The notes: generated by a model not told the origin, from the letters alone. 64,000 bases of DNA from Marsupella aquatica (GCA_973895155.1 OZ316897.1:23064001-23128000), one strand, 5' to 3'. Counted from the first letter of the stretch, positions 35,290 to 47,652 are shown. Translations and numbers: made by a program.

Positions 35290-36583
35290 TTATATCGTCC
35301 GCCTTAGGGATATTGTCTTCTTCATTGGTGATAGACACATTTTCGATCTTCTTTTGTTCCTTGGAGGAGAAGCCCTGTCTAACCCCCTCCGCGGCAGAGT
35401 TGCAACGATATTCTGATTGTCATCTTTCTTAACATGTCCACGCAGAGGCTTCTGGCTGTCAATGGAGGAAAACATTTTCCCAATTTCGGATTTTTTATGT
35501 GGTGTACTTGCGGTAGTGGCAGTTTTACTAGAGCTACTTTCTGCTGAAATATTCTCCCCTTCTTCATCGTCCTCAGGAGGGGCTACCGTCCAGTAACAAG
35601 GAGGTGCCATGTGCGCATGTTGTCTTCCTGGAAGAAGGATCAGATACTCAAGGATATCTGGCAGTTCCATGAGTGGAAACACAGGATAATAGATGATACT
35701 TTTTCCGGTTCGACGCATAATCTCTTGTAGGAAGAGTCGACTTCGATAACGATATACCGGGTTAAGAACATAGAGAGGTATGGTAGCATGGTTCTGAAAT
35801 GGATGGTGCTCCAAATGTATGAGCGATCGCAGATCAAAATGAATGGCGATTTCCGCAACAGGAGCAATGTTGTCAAGTATGGCGAACCCAACTATTTGAT
35901 TACTTGGGACAAGAACCATGTTTAGCCCTGCAAAGCAACCCATACAGCAGCATGTTGTCATAAGAACTTCTGAAGGAAAGCAGAAAAATACCTCTGTACT
36001 TGATATTACTGACTTGTTCTAACCTAGAGTCACAACTATCCCAACAACAGATATCCAACTAGTAATAGATGTAGCCTGTTCAACAGACGGGAGATTGAGT
36101 AGTAGGCTGAAATAAAGAAACCATCTCTAGCATTATGAAAGCTTGCAGTGTCTTCTACCTGCATTTTCCACAAATCACTGCTGAAACCTTACTTTCTGCT
36201 GGTGGACTGAAAGCAATGTCCAAAAGTATGTCCTTCTCTACAAAATTGTCCACTAAATCTGCCAGCGAATCCTTGTCGTCTGGTTTAAGGGACCTGACTG
36301 CAAAGCCCTGTCAGATCAAACCCATGGAGTTGGTATACGACACATGGACGTATGTGTATAAGTCCAAAGTTATATCATGAGAATCTGTTCAGGAGGAAGC
36401 CTTACCAGAGAGGGGATCAACGTGAAGTAGATATAAACAACGAGTGTCAGCTGAGAGCTCCTCGTCTTGGTTCGAAGCATTTAGCCTTGCTGGAACACGA
36501 TAGAAGAAATGAAGAGAGGATGATATGTTGAAACATATGGCAGAGTCACCAAACAAAACTCCTTGTTCAATTTCTGCATCCAT
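35290..36583 (-). pseudogene. CFAP61: CFAP61-like motile-cilium protein, partial (3 exons visible)
   Basis: Visible exons on the minus strand: 36583-36406, 36307-36193 and 35927-35290. The second and third read FAVRSLKPDDKDSLADLVDN and then QIVGFAILDN, IHLEHHPFQNHA, LNPVYRYRSRLFLQEIMRR and IIYYPVFPLMELPDILEYL. They follow the CFAP61 (FAP61) pattern of a GNAT-like domain with LNPIF and LYYPVYP motifs. CFAP61 belongs to the calmodulin- and radial-spoke-associated complex of the axoneme, so in a plant it would act in sperm flagella. Only a central part is present. The first and second exons join with a one-base phase mismatch, the third ends in low-complexity Ser/Lys-rich sequence, and the Rossmann-like C-terminal region is absent. 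Transposons fill the DNA upstream, so it is probably a broken gene. Confidence 0.68.
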
Positions 36584-36782
36584 ATTTTAGAGAATTACAA
36601 TAAAAGAGGCATGCATCTCAAGGATGGTTTTACAATTCTGCAGGCTATGACATATCTCAAACTACAGATTCGGCCCAAATTCTATTTTAGAGAATTACAA
36701 TAAATGAGGCATGCATCTCAAGGATGGTTTTAGAATTCTGCAGGCAATGACATATCTCAAACTACAGGTTCGGCCCGAATTC
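36583..36782. repeat. 100-bp tandem duplication upstream of the CFAP61-like exons
   Basis: The unit TATTTTAGAGAATTACAATA...TTCGGCCCAAATTC occupies 36583-36682 and 36683-36782 with about six differences. Confidence 0.9.
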
Positions 36783-36815
36783 TCAAAGGCATAGCTACAT
36801 CGTGAGCCAAAAGCA

Positions 36816-37116
36816 TGTTAGGTATTGACTGGAGTTCTAGGCTTAGTTAGTTTGGCCTTACTAGGGTTAGTTAACCCTGGATTACATTAGGATAAGATCG
36901 CTTAGTTTAGGCCCACATATCTTGGCCCCCTTGGGGGGTATAGGTTGGAGGGGGACACTCTTTCTCCTTCATTCTTCACATGTATTCTCATTTGCTATGG
37001 AGTCTTCAGGAGTTTCTCCACTCAGGGTGTCTATAGCGTCTGATTGAGTGTCTCTCTCATGTTCCGCATTGCTGTCTAGTCTAGAGCCGATGGTTTCTTA
37101 CAAGTGGTATCCGAGC
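36816..37116 (+). mobile_element. LTR (36816-37102) with primer-binding site (37105-37116)
   Basis: A 287-bp sequence beginning TGTTAGGTATTG and ending TTACA is followed two bases later by TGGTATCCGAGC, a one-base variant of the initiator-Met-tRNA primer-binding site. The first bases resemble the 344-bp LTR family of this window, but the rest is different. No gag/pol follows: the sequence changes within about 200 bp into the DUF7869-type element, so the retrotransposon is truncated or interrupted. Confidence 0.7.
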
Positions 37117-37308
37117 TTAATTCATGCAAAGGGCTCATGGGTTCTATGGGATGTGGCTGACATCCACAATAAAGTATGAAATGTTGCTATCGATGGGAGA
37201 AAATAATCTTCCTCTAAGAAGCAAAAGGATGGGGCGGATTTTGTTTTACAGTCTTGTTCGGCAAACACCACAGACACTAAGCGTGGCTATTTTCATTGGG
37301 CAAATTAG

Positions 37309-40300
37309 ATGTCAGAAGTGGTTGAACTCTACACTGGTTTGGATCAAACCAATATGGTTGCCACTGGAACGATCACTATCCCTCAAGTGACGGCAGCAGT
37401 TGATGATGAAATTCTTGGTGATGACCATGTTGGGATTGTTGTGAAAGATGTTGTGGCAGCACAATACTTTCCCAACATCCACGTGGGAGTAGTGAGTTTG
37501 ATTCGGTGGCGAATTGATTCAAGAAAACTAGTGGCAAATGGAAAAAAATTGTCGGATATTTTGATGGAAGGTTCTAAGAGGATGGACTCAATGGACAGGG
37601 ATGAACTCAATGCAGATGTAAGTGATAGAGGAATACTGCGTTCAAGACCCTACAATTTAAACAAGAGGAATAAAGTAGATCCAAATGAAAAGAAGAGGAG
37701 GTTGTTGGAAACCAAGGCAATTTCAAAAACAAGAGAAGAGTCAATTGATGACGTAAAAAGAGAAAATTATTGCAAGCAAAAATATTGTCTCATTATGCCA
37801 AGGGAAAATTAAACATCGAAGATATTAGGATGGAATTTCATGGGATGTCTAGCGAATCAAAAATGTCACACATTTTTAACCTCTTTCACTATAGAGAGGA
37901 TGATGCTTGTGATAAGGGACACCATGTTCTTAAGGGTATGGTCGTATGTAGACATGCATTTGCAATTATCTACGGTTTTAGTCACACCAAATATTATGAT
38001 TACAAAAAGAGATACGTGGAGGGTTGCAAAATTGGGTTTCATGGCAATACGGGCTTGATGAAAACAAGGCCAAATACCTTGCATGCACAAGCTCTGTTGG
38101 AGGCTTTGTTGACTCAAAATGCAAAGCCCATGCCTCATATGCCTTATGGAGGGGCACATGGAACAGACTCCATTGAGTACCGTCTTCCGTCATGTTACAA
38201 GAAGCTAGAGATTCTGGAAGATGTGAGACCAAAGATGAAGGAAGAAGGGTTTTCTCCCGTCACAGAGAATACTCTCTACAAGATCTGGAGCAACTAAATA
38301 ATTTGCAAACTTCAGTTTCCATAAAGATGGTGCATTTGCCAAGTGTACTCTTTGTTATGAACATAAAGACAGCTTGATGCGAGAAAGAAGGAAAAAAGAA
38401 CATGCTAAAATTGAAGAAAAACGAGCGCAACATCTTCGTGAGCAAATGTCATATAGATATGTTTACTACGCTCATTTAGTGATGGCCAAGCAACACCCAG
38501 GAGAATATCTTTGCATTATTCATGACAAGATGGATCCTTAGGGGTCTCACTATATGGGGACCTCCCCATCGCCTGCGCCATTTTTAGGCCTCGAACCCTC
38601 TAAAATGTAAGAATTTTTAATTATTTTTTAACCCCTTTAAAGTTGGAATATTCTCAAAATATTCTAAAAATTGGATTAAAAAGACCCTAATGTTCTTATA
38701 AGTCTCAAAATTGAATTTAAAAAACCCTATTGTTCTTCTACAAAAATTCTTAAGTCTTCCCTTAGAACCAATAAAATGACCCTATCCTTCGTTGCACGTG
38801 ATATGCCATTTTTGTGAAAGTGAAACCCCCGAGGATGGATCAAGCAAAGACATGGATTCCAAAAATGGTTAGTACGTACTCCTAAATCATTTTCGGGTCA
38901 TGGACGGTCATGGAATGCCGTTACCTATTGCTCTCACAGGATGTTAACTCAAGGGAGGGATCCAGGAGTTTATGCACACTTTAGTGTCACTGGCCTTTGG
39001 CCAGAACATGCCAATTTCACGGTGACGTCCTGGCTTGGCTAAGTGTCTTTGAGACCTTGAAGAGTACAATGGAGACAAGATAAGTGACATGTTGGATGAA
39101 CTTCATTGGGAACCTCACAGACCTTTCTTTCAAGCCCTACTTGATTTTGAAGCATTTTTGACGGGTTATTTGGAACCAAAGAATATACTAGGGAATAGGT
39201 ATATTGGTTCTAAAGATGGAGCCAACAGTCAGATTGAAACCGTCCCAAACCGGCAAGACAAGGATGATGGAGAAGACATGCATGAGGAGCAAGACAGTCC
39301 TTTGTTCAAGCCCTTGCCAAGACACCTAACATTGTAGATGAATAATTCAGCAAAGGACAACAAAAACCAGACTGTCTTGGCATTTTGTAGCGAGCTTGTG
39401 AGTAGAGGAGTATTTGAAACTATTCAAATGTCTTTTCTAATGGTTGGTCATATGCACGAAGATGTTGATGCACTATTTTCAAATGTATCATATCAAGTTC
39501 AACACAAAGAAGTTGTGACCCTCCTTGCTCTTATGGCAGAGGTATGGGAATGCGTGAGCATTCATCTAGTTCCCAAATTGATACAAGGTGAAAGATATTC
39601 AAGATCACTCAAAACTTGTATCATTTATTTTCTCTATGAGAGATAATGTACCAATATTTTAGAATAAGTCCTATGTAAAGCAAGCTTGGGTTCCTGTTGG
39701 TGGAAGGTGCATTTGGGCAATAGATCCACATGACAACAAATTCTCTTCTTTTACCCAATGGAGAGCCCTTTGCTAAATTTATTGGAGAGATACACAAAAA
39801 AATTGAAGAGATTGTCCCATTTCTTAACAAGTACCTTGATTTTTTGAGAAGGAGTTGCACTGATGAGACATCTATAGCATACAAGGAAAAATTTCCTCTT
39901 GTGAAATATTGGGAGAGAATTGTGGAGTTGTTGACAAATGGGCTTGCACTAGAAGGGGAGGGAAGTAATCCGGGAAGTAATCAATTTCACTTGAAAAATG
40001 GATTTTGGCCTAAGACTAACCAACTGGTCGGAACAAAGTGGTCCTCCAAGTGAAGATGAGGAGAATGCAGAGATGACTGCTCTTCAAAATGAGGTCTTGG
40101 AAGAGATGGAAGATCAAGCAACACCATTTGTTGGATCTCGAGCTGAGAGAGAACAAGGACGGTGGATTTCCCTACAGGATATTTGTGAAAGAAACTTTTT
40201 ATTTCTTCAACCCAAGGATAACTGGGAGAATAAAAATGGTGGAGATCATTTTTGGTTGGTGAGAGCTTTGGGTTTGGTGGACCCTGAGCATCAAGTCCCA

Positions 40301-40624
40301 ACTACATCTTCAACAAACCCTCCTATACCTCAACAATATGCTCTAATGTTCTCAGTCAAATGGTGGAGGCCTAAGCACTCTAAACTTGATGTGACTGAGA
40401 GTGCATGGTCGGGTGCATGGTATCTAAATTGTTTCATGTCCACTAAGACATGGGAACGAGATCCAGGGTTTGGTGAGAATGCTCAACATTGGCAGTATGC
40501 AAATTCTACAATGTATGGTTTTAAATTTGGAATGAAAGAAGAAAATATGGTGGGCAGAGGTTTGAAGATCTCTCAAAATATTCTACAAACTGTCCAAAGT
40601 TATCTTCAAAGGATAGACAAGTAG
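37309..40624 (+). pseudogene. Decayed DUF7869-type transposon protein
   Basis: Successive open frames make up one ancestral long protein: 37309 to about 37770; 37770-38297; about 38315-38535 after another frame change; then past the MITE, 39089-39337, 39338-39646, 39730-40053 and 39998-40624. Diagnostic stretches are the cysteine segment AKCTLCYEHKDSL, then YRYVYYAHLVMAKQHPG, IIHDKMDQAKTWIPKM (restored across the MITE target site), and DNSAKDNKNQTVLAFCSELV with FLMVGHMHEDVDALFSNVS. The last corresponds to the DNxxxDNKN and GHTHDDIDxxF signature of DUF7869 proteins, which I know as repetitive, transposon-like genes in plants, algae and animals. At least three frameshifts and one insertion make it non-functional. 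No terminal repeats were located. Confidence 0.7.
38537..38833 (+). mobile_element. MITE copy 3, CTCGGGGG family, 297 bp, inside the DUF7869-type gene
   Basis: Perfect 8-bp target duplication GATGGATC at 38529-38536 and 38834-38841. The left end is CTTAGGGGTCTCAC (two changes from the family consensus) and the right end reads GTGAAACCCCCGAG. Same length as copy 1, opposite orientation. Removing the MITE and one copy of the TSD restores the motif HDKMDQAKT of the host element, which confirms the borders. Confidence 0.92.
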
Positions 40625-41467
40625 ACTTAGTTGTTACTAGCAAAGGTATAATTAGGGCGTCTCAAGTATCCATCTTAGCGGGCCCGGTCAGTGACCGTAA
40701 CATGTCAGTTACGGGTTACAACTGTAAAAGTTATGGACTCCCATATTTGGCAGTCCATAACTTTCTAATGGGGGGCGACGGTAACCCGGCACCGTAGAGC
40801 ACAGGACCGCAACGGCGCAACGACTTGATGGTCCCGTATGAAGAACAGGGTCGGGCCAAACTGGGAATCGGCGGGGAGGGTGGAGCGTTAGCTGGGAAAT
40901 CCGTGGATTGCAATCAAAGCTTGTTGTGCACAATGCGAATGAACGAGCAGAGGATCGGGTTTAGAGGATCGGAAATTTGGTCTATCATGATGATGGCAAC
41001 ATTGGTCAGGTGACGCTGTGAGTTTAGCTGCTTGATTTGAATCGGATACGACCAGGTTTACCTACACCATAGAACGAGGAGACGACCCCATTCAGCTGCG
41101 AGATTGAATGAGCTAGAAGCAACAAAGGGACAACAACTTTGCAGCTGATTGTGTCAACCTCCAGGCAAGAACCAGACCGGCCAGCTTATGAACAGTTCAG
41201 TATCCGATGCTTCCGCTTTGTGTTAGGAGCATAGGAATCCACTTGAAGGGCAAGCTATCGGGTTTGTCTCAACACCCTCTTCCAGAATAAACGCCTAATT
41301 TCTGCCAGGTGTGTTGTTTATCCAGGAGCCATGGATCAATGGACGTCACTTGCATTTGTGGAGGAGAATAGGATTGCTGGAAATTCTGTCACTTTTCCTC
41401 TCGCACTCGTTTTCCCAGGAAATTTTGTTGCTAGGAATCCCTTCCCTAGGAAATTTACATATTCTTC

Positions 41468-41953
41468 ATGCCGTGCATGAAGTCCCTGGAGTTTGGTCGA
41501 AAATGCTCCCATACTTCGCCTGCACAAATATCATTTTGGTTTCAGCTAATTTTGTATGATGCATTCCATGGTGGGGTGTGTCCTGTATGTGCCCAGATGT
41601 GGAACACTGCTTCTACCTTTCTAGGCTGCTCTCCATTTGAGTTTAGTGCATACTCTGAAGCAGAGCAGCTATACCGAGTCCATGCAATATCCCAGATAGC
41701 CCCAAAGCTCAAAGTCACCCTCCATGTCAGTGAATTTGAGCTTCAAATTGTGCATCTTGTCTTCATTGATGTTAGGCCAAGCATTCCAATTCCCTCTTCA
41801 GTCAGAGGGCTTGCCACTCCTGAACGTCCAATTGTTGTACCACAAGGGAGTTCAAGTGCAGCACAGGGTAGCACTCCTGTGAAGAACAGGAGTGCTAAGA
41901 AACTTCTGACCGAACTAATCCAGTCTTTGAGAGACACAGACCTTGAAGATTAG
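41468..41953 (+). CDS. Unidentified third open frame of the Harbinger element, 161 aa
   Basis: Open from ATG at 41468 to the stop at 41953, upstream of and in the same direction as the transposase. The last third is polar and ends STPVKNRSAKKLLTELIQ with an acidic tail, more protein-like than chance frames here. A proline/serine linker (PIVVPQGSSSAAQGS) precedes it. It matches no domain I know. It could be a captured exon, a 5' part of the transposase transcript, or a chance frame. Confidence 0.3.
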   Translation: MPCMKSLEFGRKCSHTSPAQISFWFQLILYDAFHGGVCPVCAQMWNTASTFLGCSPFEFSAYSEAEQLYRVHAISQIAPKLKVTLHVSEFELQIVHLVFIDVRPSIPIPSSVRGLATPERPIVVPQGSSSAAQGSTPVKNRSAKKLLTELIQSLRDTDLED

Positions 41954-42209
41954 GGTAGGATCCTGGGTTTAGGCTCTGGCAGTGACTATTATACAATGTC
42001 CTGCCCAATTTTGGTCACCATTTTTGAGTGAATTTTCAATAAAATTGACATGCCTTGCTTCCCTGTATGACTAACTTATGCTGCAGGTCAACATGCCTTG
42101 AATTTCAGACCGACAACACTCACTATGTTTTGTCCAGAGGGTTCTTGAATTCAACATTGCTTGTGATACTTCTGGTAGTGAGGAGGACTCTGATGACTCC
42201 CTATCATCT

Positions 42210-43566
42210 ATGTCCTCTGGTTTTGAGATGGACATGACTGGCTCAAAGAGTAGTAGTGATGGAGCTTTTGAGGACTCAGATTCAGACTGTGATGTTGACT
42301 TGTTCAAGCTAGAGGGTCATCCTAGTGAACTGCATGAGTTGTATTTTGTTATGCACCACACTCGATACTTTGTTGGGCGGGATGTGGTGCAGAATTCCAA
42401 GGATTTTGTCCGTAATTACTTTGATGGGCTCGGTCCTCGAGTATTTAGACAGATGGTGCGCATGGACAAGAGTACCTTCTTTTACTTGGTGGAATTGGTT
42501 GAAAACAATCCCATCTTTGTTAACAAGTCATGGCATGATCAGGCACCAATTGAATGGCAATTGGCTATCACTTTAGATCGCTGCGGCCATGATGGAAACG
42601 GAGCATGTCTAAATCACATGATACCAACATGGGGGATCAGCAATGGATCATTGGTGAACTTCACCAAGCGATGTTTTGATGCACTAGAGGTAGCATTGTG
42701 CAAGTACTTGCAGTGGCCAAAAGCTGTCGAGCGTCACGAAATCCAGCAGGAGTTTGCAAAGTTGGGGTTTCCAGACTATATTGGTTTGATTGATGGGTCT
42801 ACTCCGCCTCTTGCACAACGTCCAACAATTGTTGGTGAACGTTATTTTGATAGGAAATCAAGATATTCAATTAACGCCCAGGTGGTATGTGATCATCGAA
42901 GGAAAATCTTGTTCCTATTCACTGGTAAGGTTTGAAGTTCTTGTTGTATTTGACACTGACTATGGTATTCATTGTATCATTCCTTTTTAATAATATGCTT
43001 CCTTTGGTGTTGTCTCATATCCAGGAATGCTTGGAACGTGCTCTGATTTGGTCTGCCTAAAGAAGTCGCCCTTGTGGTTGTGGGTGAACAACGGAACTGG
43101 ATTTACAGATGGGCAATACTTGTTAGGAGACTCTGGTTATGTAGCCCTCCCGCACATGGCCGCTGCATACAAGAGAGCAGACACCAGTGTACACAAAGAG
43201 GACTTCAACTCTTGTGTTGCGAAGTGTAGGGTCACCAACGAGCACTGCATTGGTGTGCTGAAATCCCATTGGCACTCTTTGAAGGAGCTTCGAACTCAAT
43301 TGAACTTGAAGAAGGACAATGTGTTTATGATCTGCTGGATTGGGATTTGTGCAAATCTCCACAACTTTGTTCAAGCACAACATGATGAATGGACCAAACT
43401 GGACTCCCCTATGGAAATAGATCAAGAGGTTCTAGGGCTGGACAAAGATCATCCAGTGTATGGGCCCCAATTGGCTGGCAAAATGTTGCAGGCTCGAGTG
43501 ATGAACCATGCTTTGGCTTTCCATAGGGCACCAGGCAGAATCCTCCATGATTTAGTAAACAGATGA
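42210..43566 (+). CDS. PIF/Harbinger (HARBI1-like) DDE transposase, 2 exons, 418 aa
   Basis: Exon 1 is 42210-42924 and exon 2 is 43025-43566, joined by a 100-bp GT/AG intron that preserves the frame (FTG then MLGTCSD). The catalytic triad is visible: first Asp in GLIDGSTPP, second in LLGDSGYVALP, Glu in NEHCIGVLKSHW. This protein cuts and joins the element ends. The N-terminus is Asp/Ser-rich, and the same frame stays open upstream of 42210 (EEDSDDSLSS), so the real start may lie earlier, perhaps in another exon. I saw no stop or frameshift within the two exons, so it could still be intact. Relatives need the accessory protein for nuclear import and DNA binding, and that partner is broken here. 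Confidence 0.9.
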
Positions 43567-45557
43567 TACTTTGTGCTTTAGCTTTACATGATCAGGCTTT
43601 AGGAAGTCTATACACATGTTACTCACTGAGTTCAGTGCAGTATTCCAGCTTTTAATTGAAAGTCACCCAAGGGTTATTCTATCCGATAAATTTGTGTACA
43701 AATGACCCATGCATTGAATGTGAACGTATGATTATTTGGATGCTAAACATTGCACTGGTCATTACTTTTACCAAAAGAAATTTTATGTGGTCGAAAGTGG
43801 AACAAATGAGGTATCCCGGTCAAAAGTCCTTCCATCGCTTTACTCAAAATTGCTCAAAATAGGGAGCTTACAAAATTGACACATTTATAGTGTCGTATTT
43901 CCAAAAGCAACTGCTCTTGATCCTACAAAGCTATTGTTCGACTGCTGTGTGAGGAACGAGTACTGAGTAACAACTATTGAGTCTCGATTGGGGTCTCAAC
44001 TACTGAGGTTTGACTACAATCGAGCTTGATCTCCTCTCACAAATGCCAACATGCATACTGCATGTAAACTGAGGTCATACTGGCCGTGCTCTCCACCATT
44101 GACTAATTTAGGGCGAGGGATACTTCCATCGATACTCATTGTATAGCATCCCATCCCCTGAGCTACCGTCGCTATCATGTTGACCCTCCCGTGCTTCCTT
44201 CTCCCTCTCCACTTCCCTGTCTCGAGCGCGAGTTGCCCTCTTTCTCTTACAAACCCATTTCCGTCGGGACGTGAAGTTCACAGGAGAAGTTCAAGCGAAT
44301 TGCAGGGGCTCTGGTGCAAGTGAGCTCGTAATGTCCTTGCCATCATCAATCTTCTTACCCATCTTTGACTCTGTAGAGTCAGACAAAAGTTGAATCACCT
44401 CCTTCCCACCATAGCGGACTACATTGAGCTGCTCAGGAATGTTGGCAACACCAGCTTGTTGGCGAGCTTCAGCACCCTGTGTACTTTTGGGAGGCATACT
44501 TGCTGCACAGTCCACTCAAAGAAACATAAATAGTTACACACTTCTGAACAGTTGGAGCAACCGGAACAGTCAAGAGCATCAAAAATACTTTGAGCAATAT
44601 CGTCGTGGATTATAAGGACCACAACTAAACCTTGACCAAGCACAAGCAATGCACTAAAAGAGCTCAAACCTGGCCAAGCACGTCAAGCAATGAGAGCACC
44701 ACAGTTTTGAGTCCCCCTTTGCATTTTGAGTCCCCCTTTGCAATGTTCAACTTCCAAACTACAGTCGATCCCTCCCCCTTATTTTTGAGAGTTTGAGCAA
44801 TGCTCTGTCGTCCCTCCCCTGGCACTTGAAGAGTGCAGTCGAGAGTGTTAGTATCTAAAATAAGCGCCACCCTCCTGTGCTGCACCCAATCCTCGTGATG
44901 AGCCTCCCGTTAATCAATCTCCCTCATGGGAAGTTTGTACCACAAAAAGGGCTAACTCATGTGAACATTGTCACATGAACAAACACGCTGCACGTAGACT
45001 GAGGTGACTTGTCTGTACTGCTCATCTAATGATTACTTGGATGTGACTGGCCCCTTATGGACATATATTGACATTAAATACTGGTGATCAAAAATTTGAC
45101 TCACAAAAATTACAAAAGGCAAAACATTAGACAATTACTCTTATTCAATGGTTTTCTTTTCACCGGAACAGAAGTACTTCCTGCAAGCGCTGCACATTAT
45201 CTGGTTGTGAGTAAATGTGCTAAAATAATTGCTCTAGCATGCCTCTGACTCATTGAAAATTGATACTTGAAAGCTTGAACCATTCTGATTCACACAATGA
45301 GAGAACTCGATCACACCCATTCAAACCAGTTGCAATTTTATTGGGGAATTTATCAGCAAGGTACTGACTTGTATACAAAAATTGCCCAAGTATCAGAAGA
45401 GCAAAATAGTACTCTATTAATAATATGAATACTACTCATCAAAATTAAAAGTTTCAGCATTTCTACTTCTAGCTCACTACACGGGAGGCTGGTCCACACT
45501 ATTAATGACCTTCATCAAGCCCAATATCTGCTCTTCTGATTTTTCAGAGCGAAATAG
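43567..45557. other. Non-coding middle of the Harbinger element
   Basis: No gene is supported between the two Harbinger genes. An 18-bp direct repeat (TTTTGAGTCCCCCTTTGC) occurs near 44706-44742. Small open frames (44291-44515, 44664-44885) have no recognisable content. Confidence 0.4.
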
Positions 45558-46953
45558 CTATAGCAACAATTGAGTCTTACGTTCGGCTCTAATCACCGAC
45601 ATTTGATGTTCTCTCTCCACCACAGCTCTTTTCACTACTTTTGCTTCAACTCGAAGGCTGTGTCTTTGTGCAAAACGGTCCCTCCGTTTTGTTTCTACAG
45701 ATGCTTCCATCCGAGCTTCTTGTCGATCTCGCAATTCTGCCCCCTTCCACTTCCTTTTGGACTCAACCATGGATTTCATGTAATTAGCTTTCTGATCCAA
45801 CTTGTCGGAATAGACAGCAGCCATGTTTGTCTTAGATGAAGAGACTGAGATTGGAGGAGCTCTGTTTCTGGGTGGGGGGTTTTGCCTATGCCGTCCCCCA
45901 GCATGAGATGGGGTCGGGGCCTGGGTAGGCGCAGGAGGTGGGGGGGGGCAGAGTGTGAAGGAGCAGCACTGGCAGGACTTGGGCAAGCATCAGGTGCAGG
46001 AAAACATGGTGAAGCAGCAGCAGGATGTCCATGATGGACAGATGGAGCAGGATTACCAGGAGGAGGTAGTTCTGGGCCTTCAGCTGTAGTACTTGTCCAT
46101 GGAAAGCTATCAGATTTTGTTCTGGCTTGACTAAGGTCACCATCATAGTTTTCATTCACAAGATCAGTGTAGGTTGGATATTCATTCCAATTCAGCCCGG
46201 TTGCCTCCACCTCTCCATTGCTATCTGCAAACAAAAATCACAAGCTAATTAGAATTTGGGTTTAAACAAATTAACTACAAAACATGTACAGTCAGAAGCA
46301 ATGTACAGAAGAAGCAACTCATACCACTTAGAATTTCCGTTGCAGTGTATTGAGCCTCACTTTCTTCATCGAGGTTGATTGGGTGGCCATCGGGTATTGC
46401 CTCAGTTGGTTGCACAGAAACATCGATAGAATTAGGGCCCATTCCAAAAGATCCAATTGCAGTAGGTGCTACATTTGTTCTATCACCATACAAGGCATGC
46501 ATCCTCTCAAAATGCGGGCATGCCGTGTTCAGCTTGTCCTCAATGGACATTCCTGCAGCCATCTCAGCTTCGTTTAGCCCTCCCCCACTGTCGGTCTTCA
46601 ATGCGAGCGCCTCTTTGAATCGCTTCACGTATCTCTCATATCTCTTCCCAAGATTATCTCCTGTAGTAATTGCCATAGGAAACCCATGTGCTTGCAAGAC
46701 TACAAGCATTTGCTTGAAAGTAGTCTTCTTGGTAGGGCATTTACCGTTGATCCTGGTACGATTAGTGCTTCCATGGAGCTGTCCAAAATTGTCTGGGTTT
46801 TCCAGCCAGTCGAGGATCTTGCTATAATCTTCGACCCTCAATCACACCTTGTCTCCAGGGAGCAGATATGTGCTCCTTGCTGGAGCTGGGGCTGACGTAC
46901 TGAATTGGACGAGGAGGATTGAAAGGCCTTTGATTTGCTTGCACATTTGCCAT
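45558..46953 (-). pseudogene. Harbinger accessory Myb/trihelix-like protein, frameshifted
   Basis: Starts at ATG 46953 (MANVQANQRPFNPP). After APWRQGV a one-base shift leads into the conserved domain at 46841 onward: DYSKILDWLENPDNFGQL, NLGKRYERYVKRFKEAL, GMSIEDKLNTACPHFERM. It splices at 46322 (GT) to 46233 (AG), continuing SNGEVEATGLNWNEYP, and then shifts frame again at a G homopolymer near 45937-45947. The charged tail follows (KTNMAAVYSDKLDQ, KRRDRFAQRHSLRVEAK). This kind of protein binds the element ends and helps the transposase. The second shift is at a homopolymer, so an assembly error is possible there. The first is not. Confidence 0.72.
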
Positions 46954-47652
46954 CTCGCAGGTGACAGGAGCCGCAACAATGATCGATGGGAGAACTTCAA
47001 TCGAAACAGGAATTTCAGCAACTTGTTGCACAGAGCACCTAGCGTCCTCTCCAACACCCTCACACAAAGCTGCGACAACGTGGTGAGAAATGGTTAGGGG
47101 GAAACTTTGACCTGCAAGACAGAAATTTGCGCACTTTGCTGCATAGAGCGCCCAACGAACTCTCCAACACCTTGAGACGAAGTTGCATGAATCTGCCTAG
47201 AAACATTCCCTTCCAGAGCAATGGGCACGATCTGTGGCATAGACTCCCCCATTTTTTGTCAAAACCAATGACGGAAAATGTTGAAGAATCGGGGGGAACA
47301 AAGATTCAAAATACTTCCCCGGCGAGCTCGATCATTCCTCGCAAAAACTACAGTCCAAATTCTGGAATTTCAGTCGACGTTTGGAATTTGAAAACGTACG
47401 TTTAATTTGGGACCCGGGCGACGGGCGACGGGCGACGCACTCGGCGGCAGATTCGCACAAAACCACGAATATTGAGCAGGGTGGTATGGCCATTTAGACG
47501 GCCTGTTATGACTTCCCGCACAGTTACCGTCCGTCGCAAAATTTACACCCCATCCCCGTAACCCACTATAGCGACTTCCCGTAACCACGCTTACGGTCTA
47601 CAGTACTTGGCCGTGAGGGGAAGGAAAAATCTCATACTTGAGACGCCCTATT

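Larger units (their letters stand above)
40654..47649. mobile_element. PIF/Harbinger DNA transposon, 7.0 kb, two-gene type
   Basis: Terminal inverted repeats AGGGCGTCTCAAGTAT at both ends (40654-40669 and, reversed, 47634-47649), flanked by ATT (40651-40653 and 47650-47652). The family normally duplicates TWA, so the TSD may be offset by a base or two. Inside are the DDE transposase gene (+) and, convergent to it, a Myb/trihelix-like accessory gene (-), the pair PIF/Harbinger elements need. The subterminal left end has a perfect 13-bp hairpin (40727-40739 with 40752-40764) and repeated CCGTAAC words mirrored at the right end. It sits in the 3' flank of the DUF7869-type element. Confidence 0.9.

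Noticed and set aside
45886-46155. Leucine-rich minus-strand frame resembling a membrane protein
   Set aside because: It is an alternative frame of the Harbinger accessory gene's proline-rich linker.
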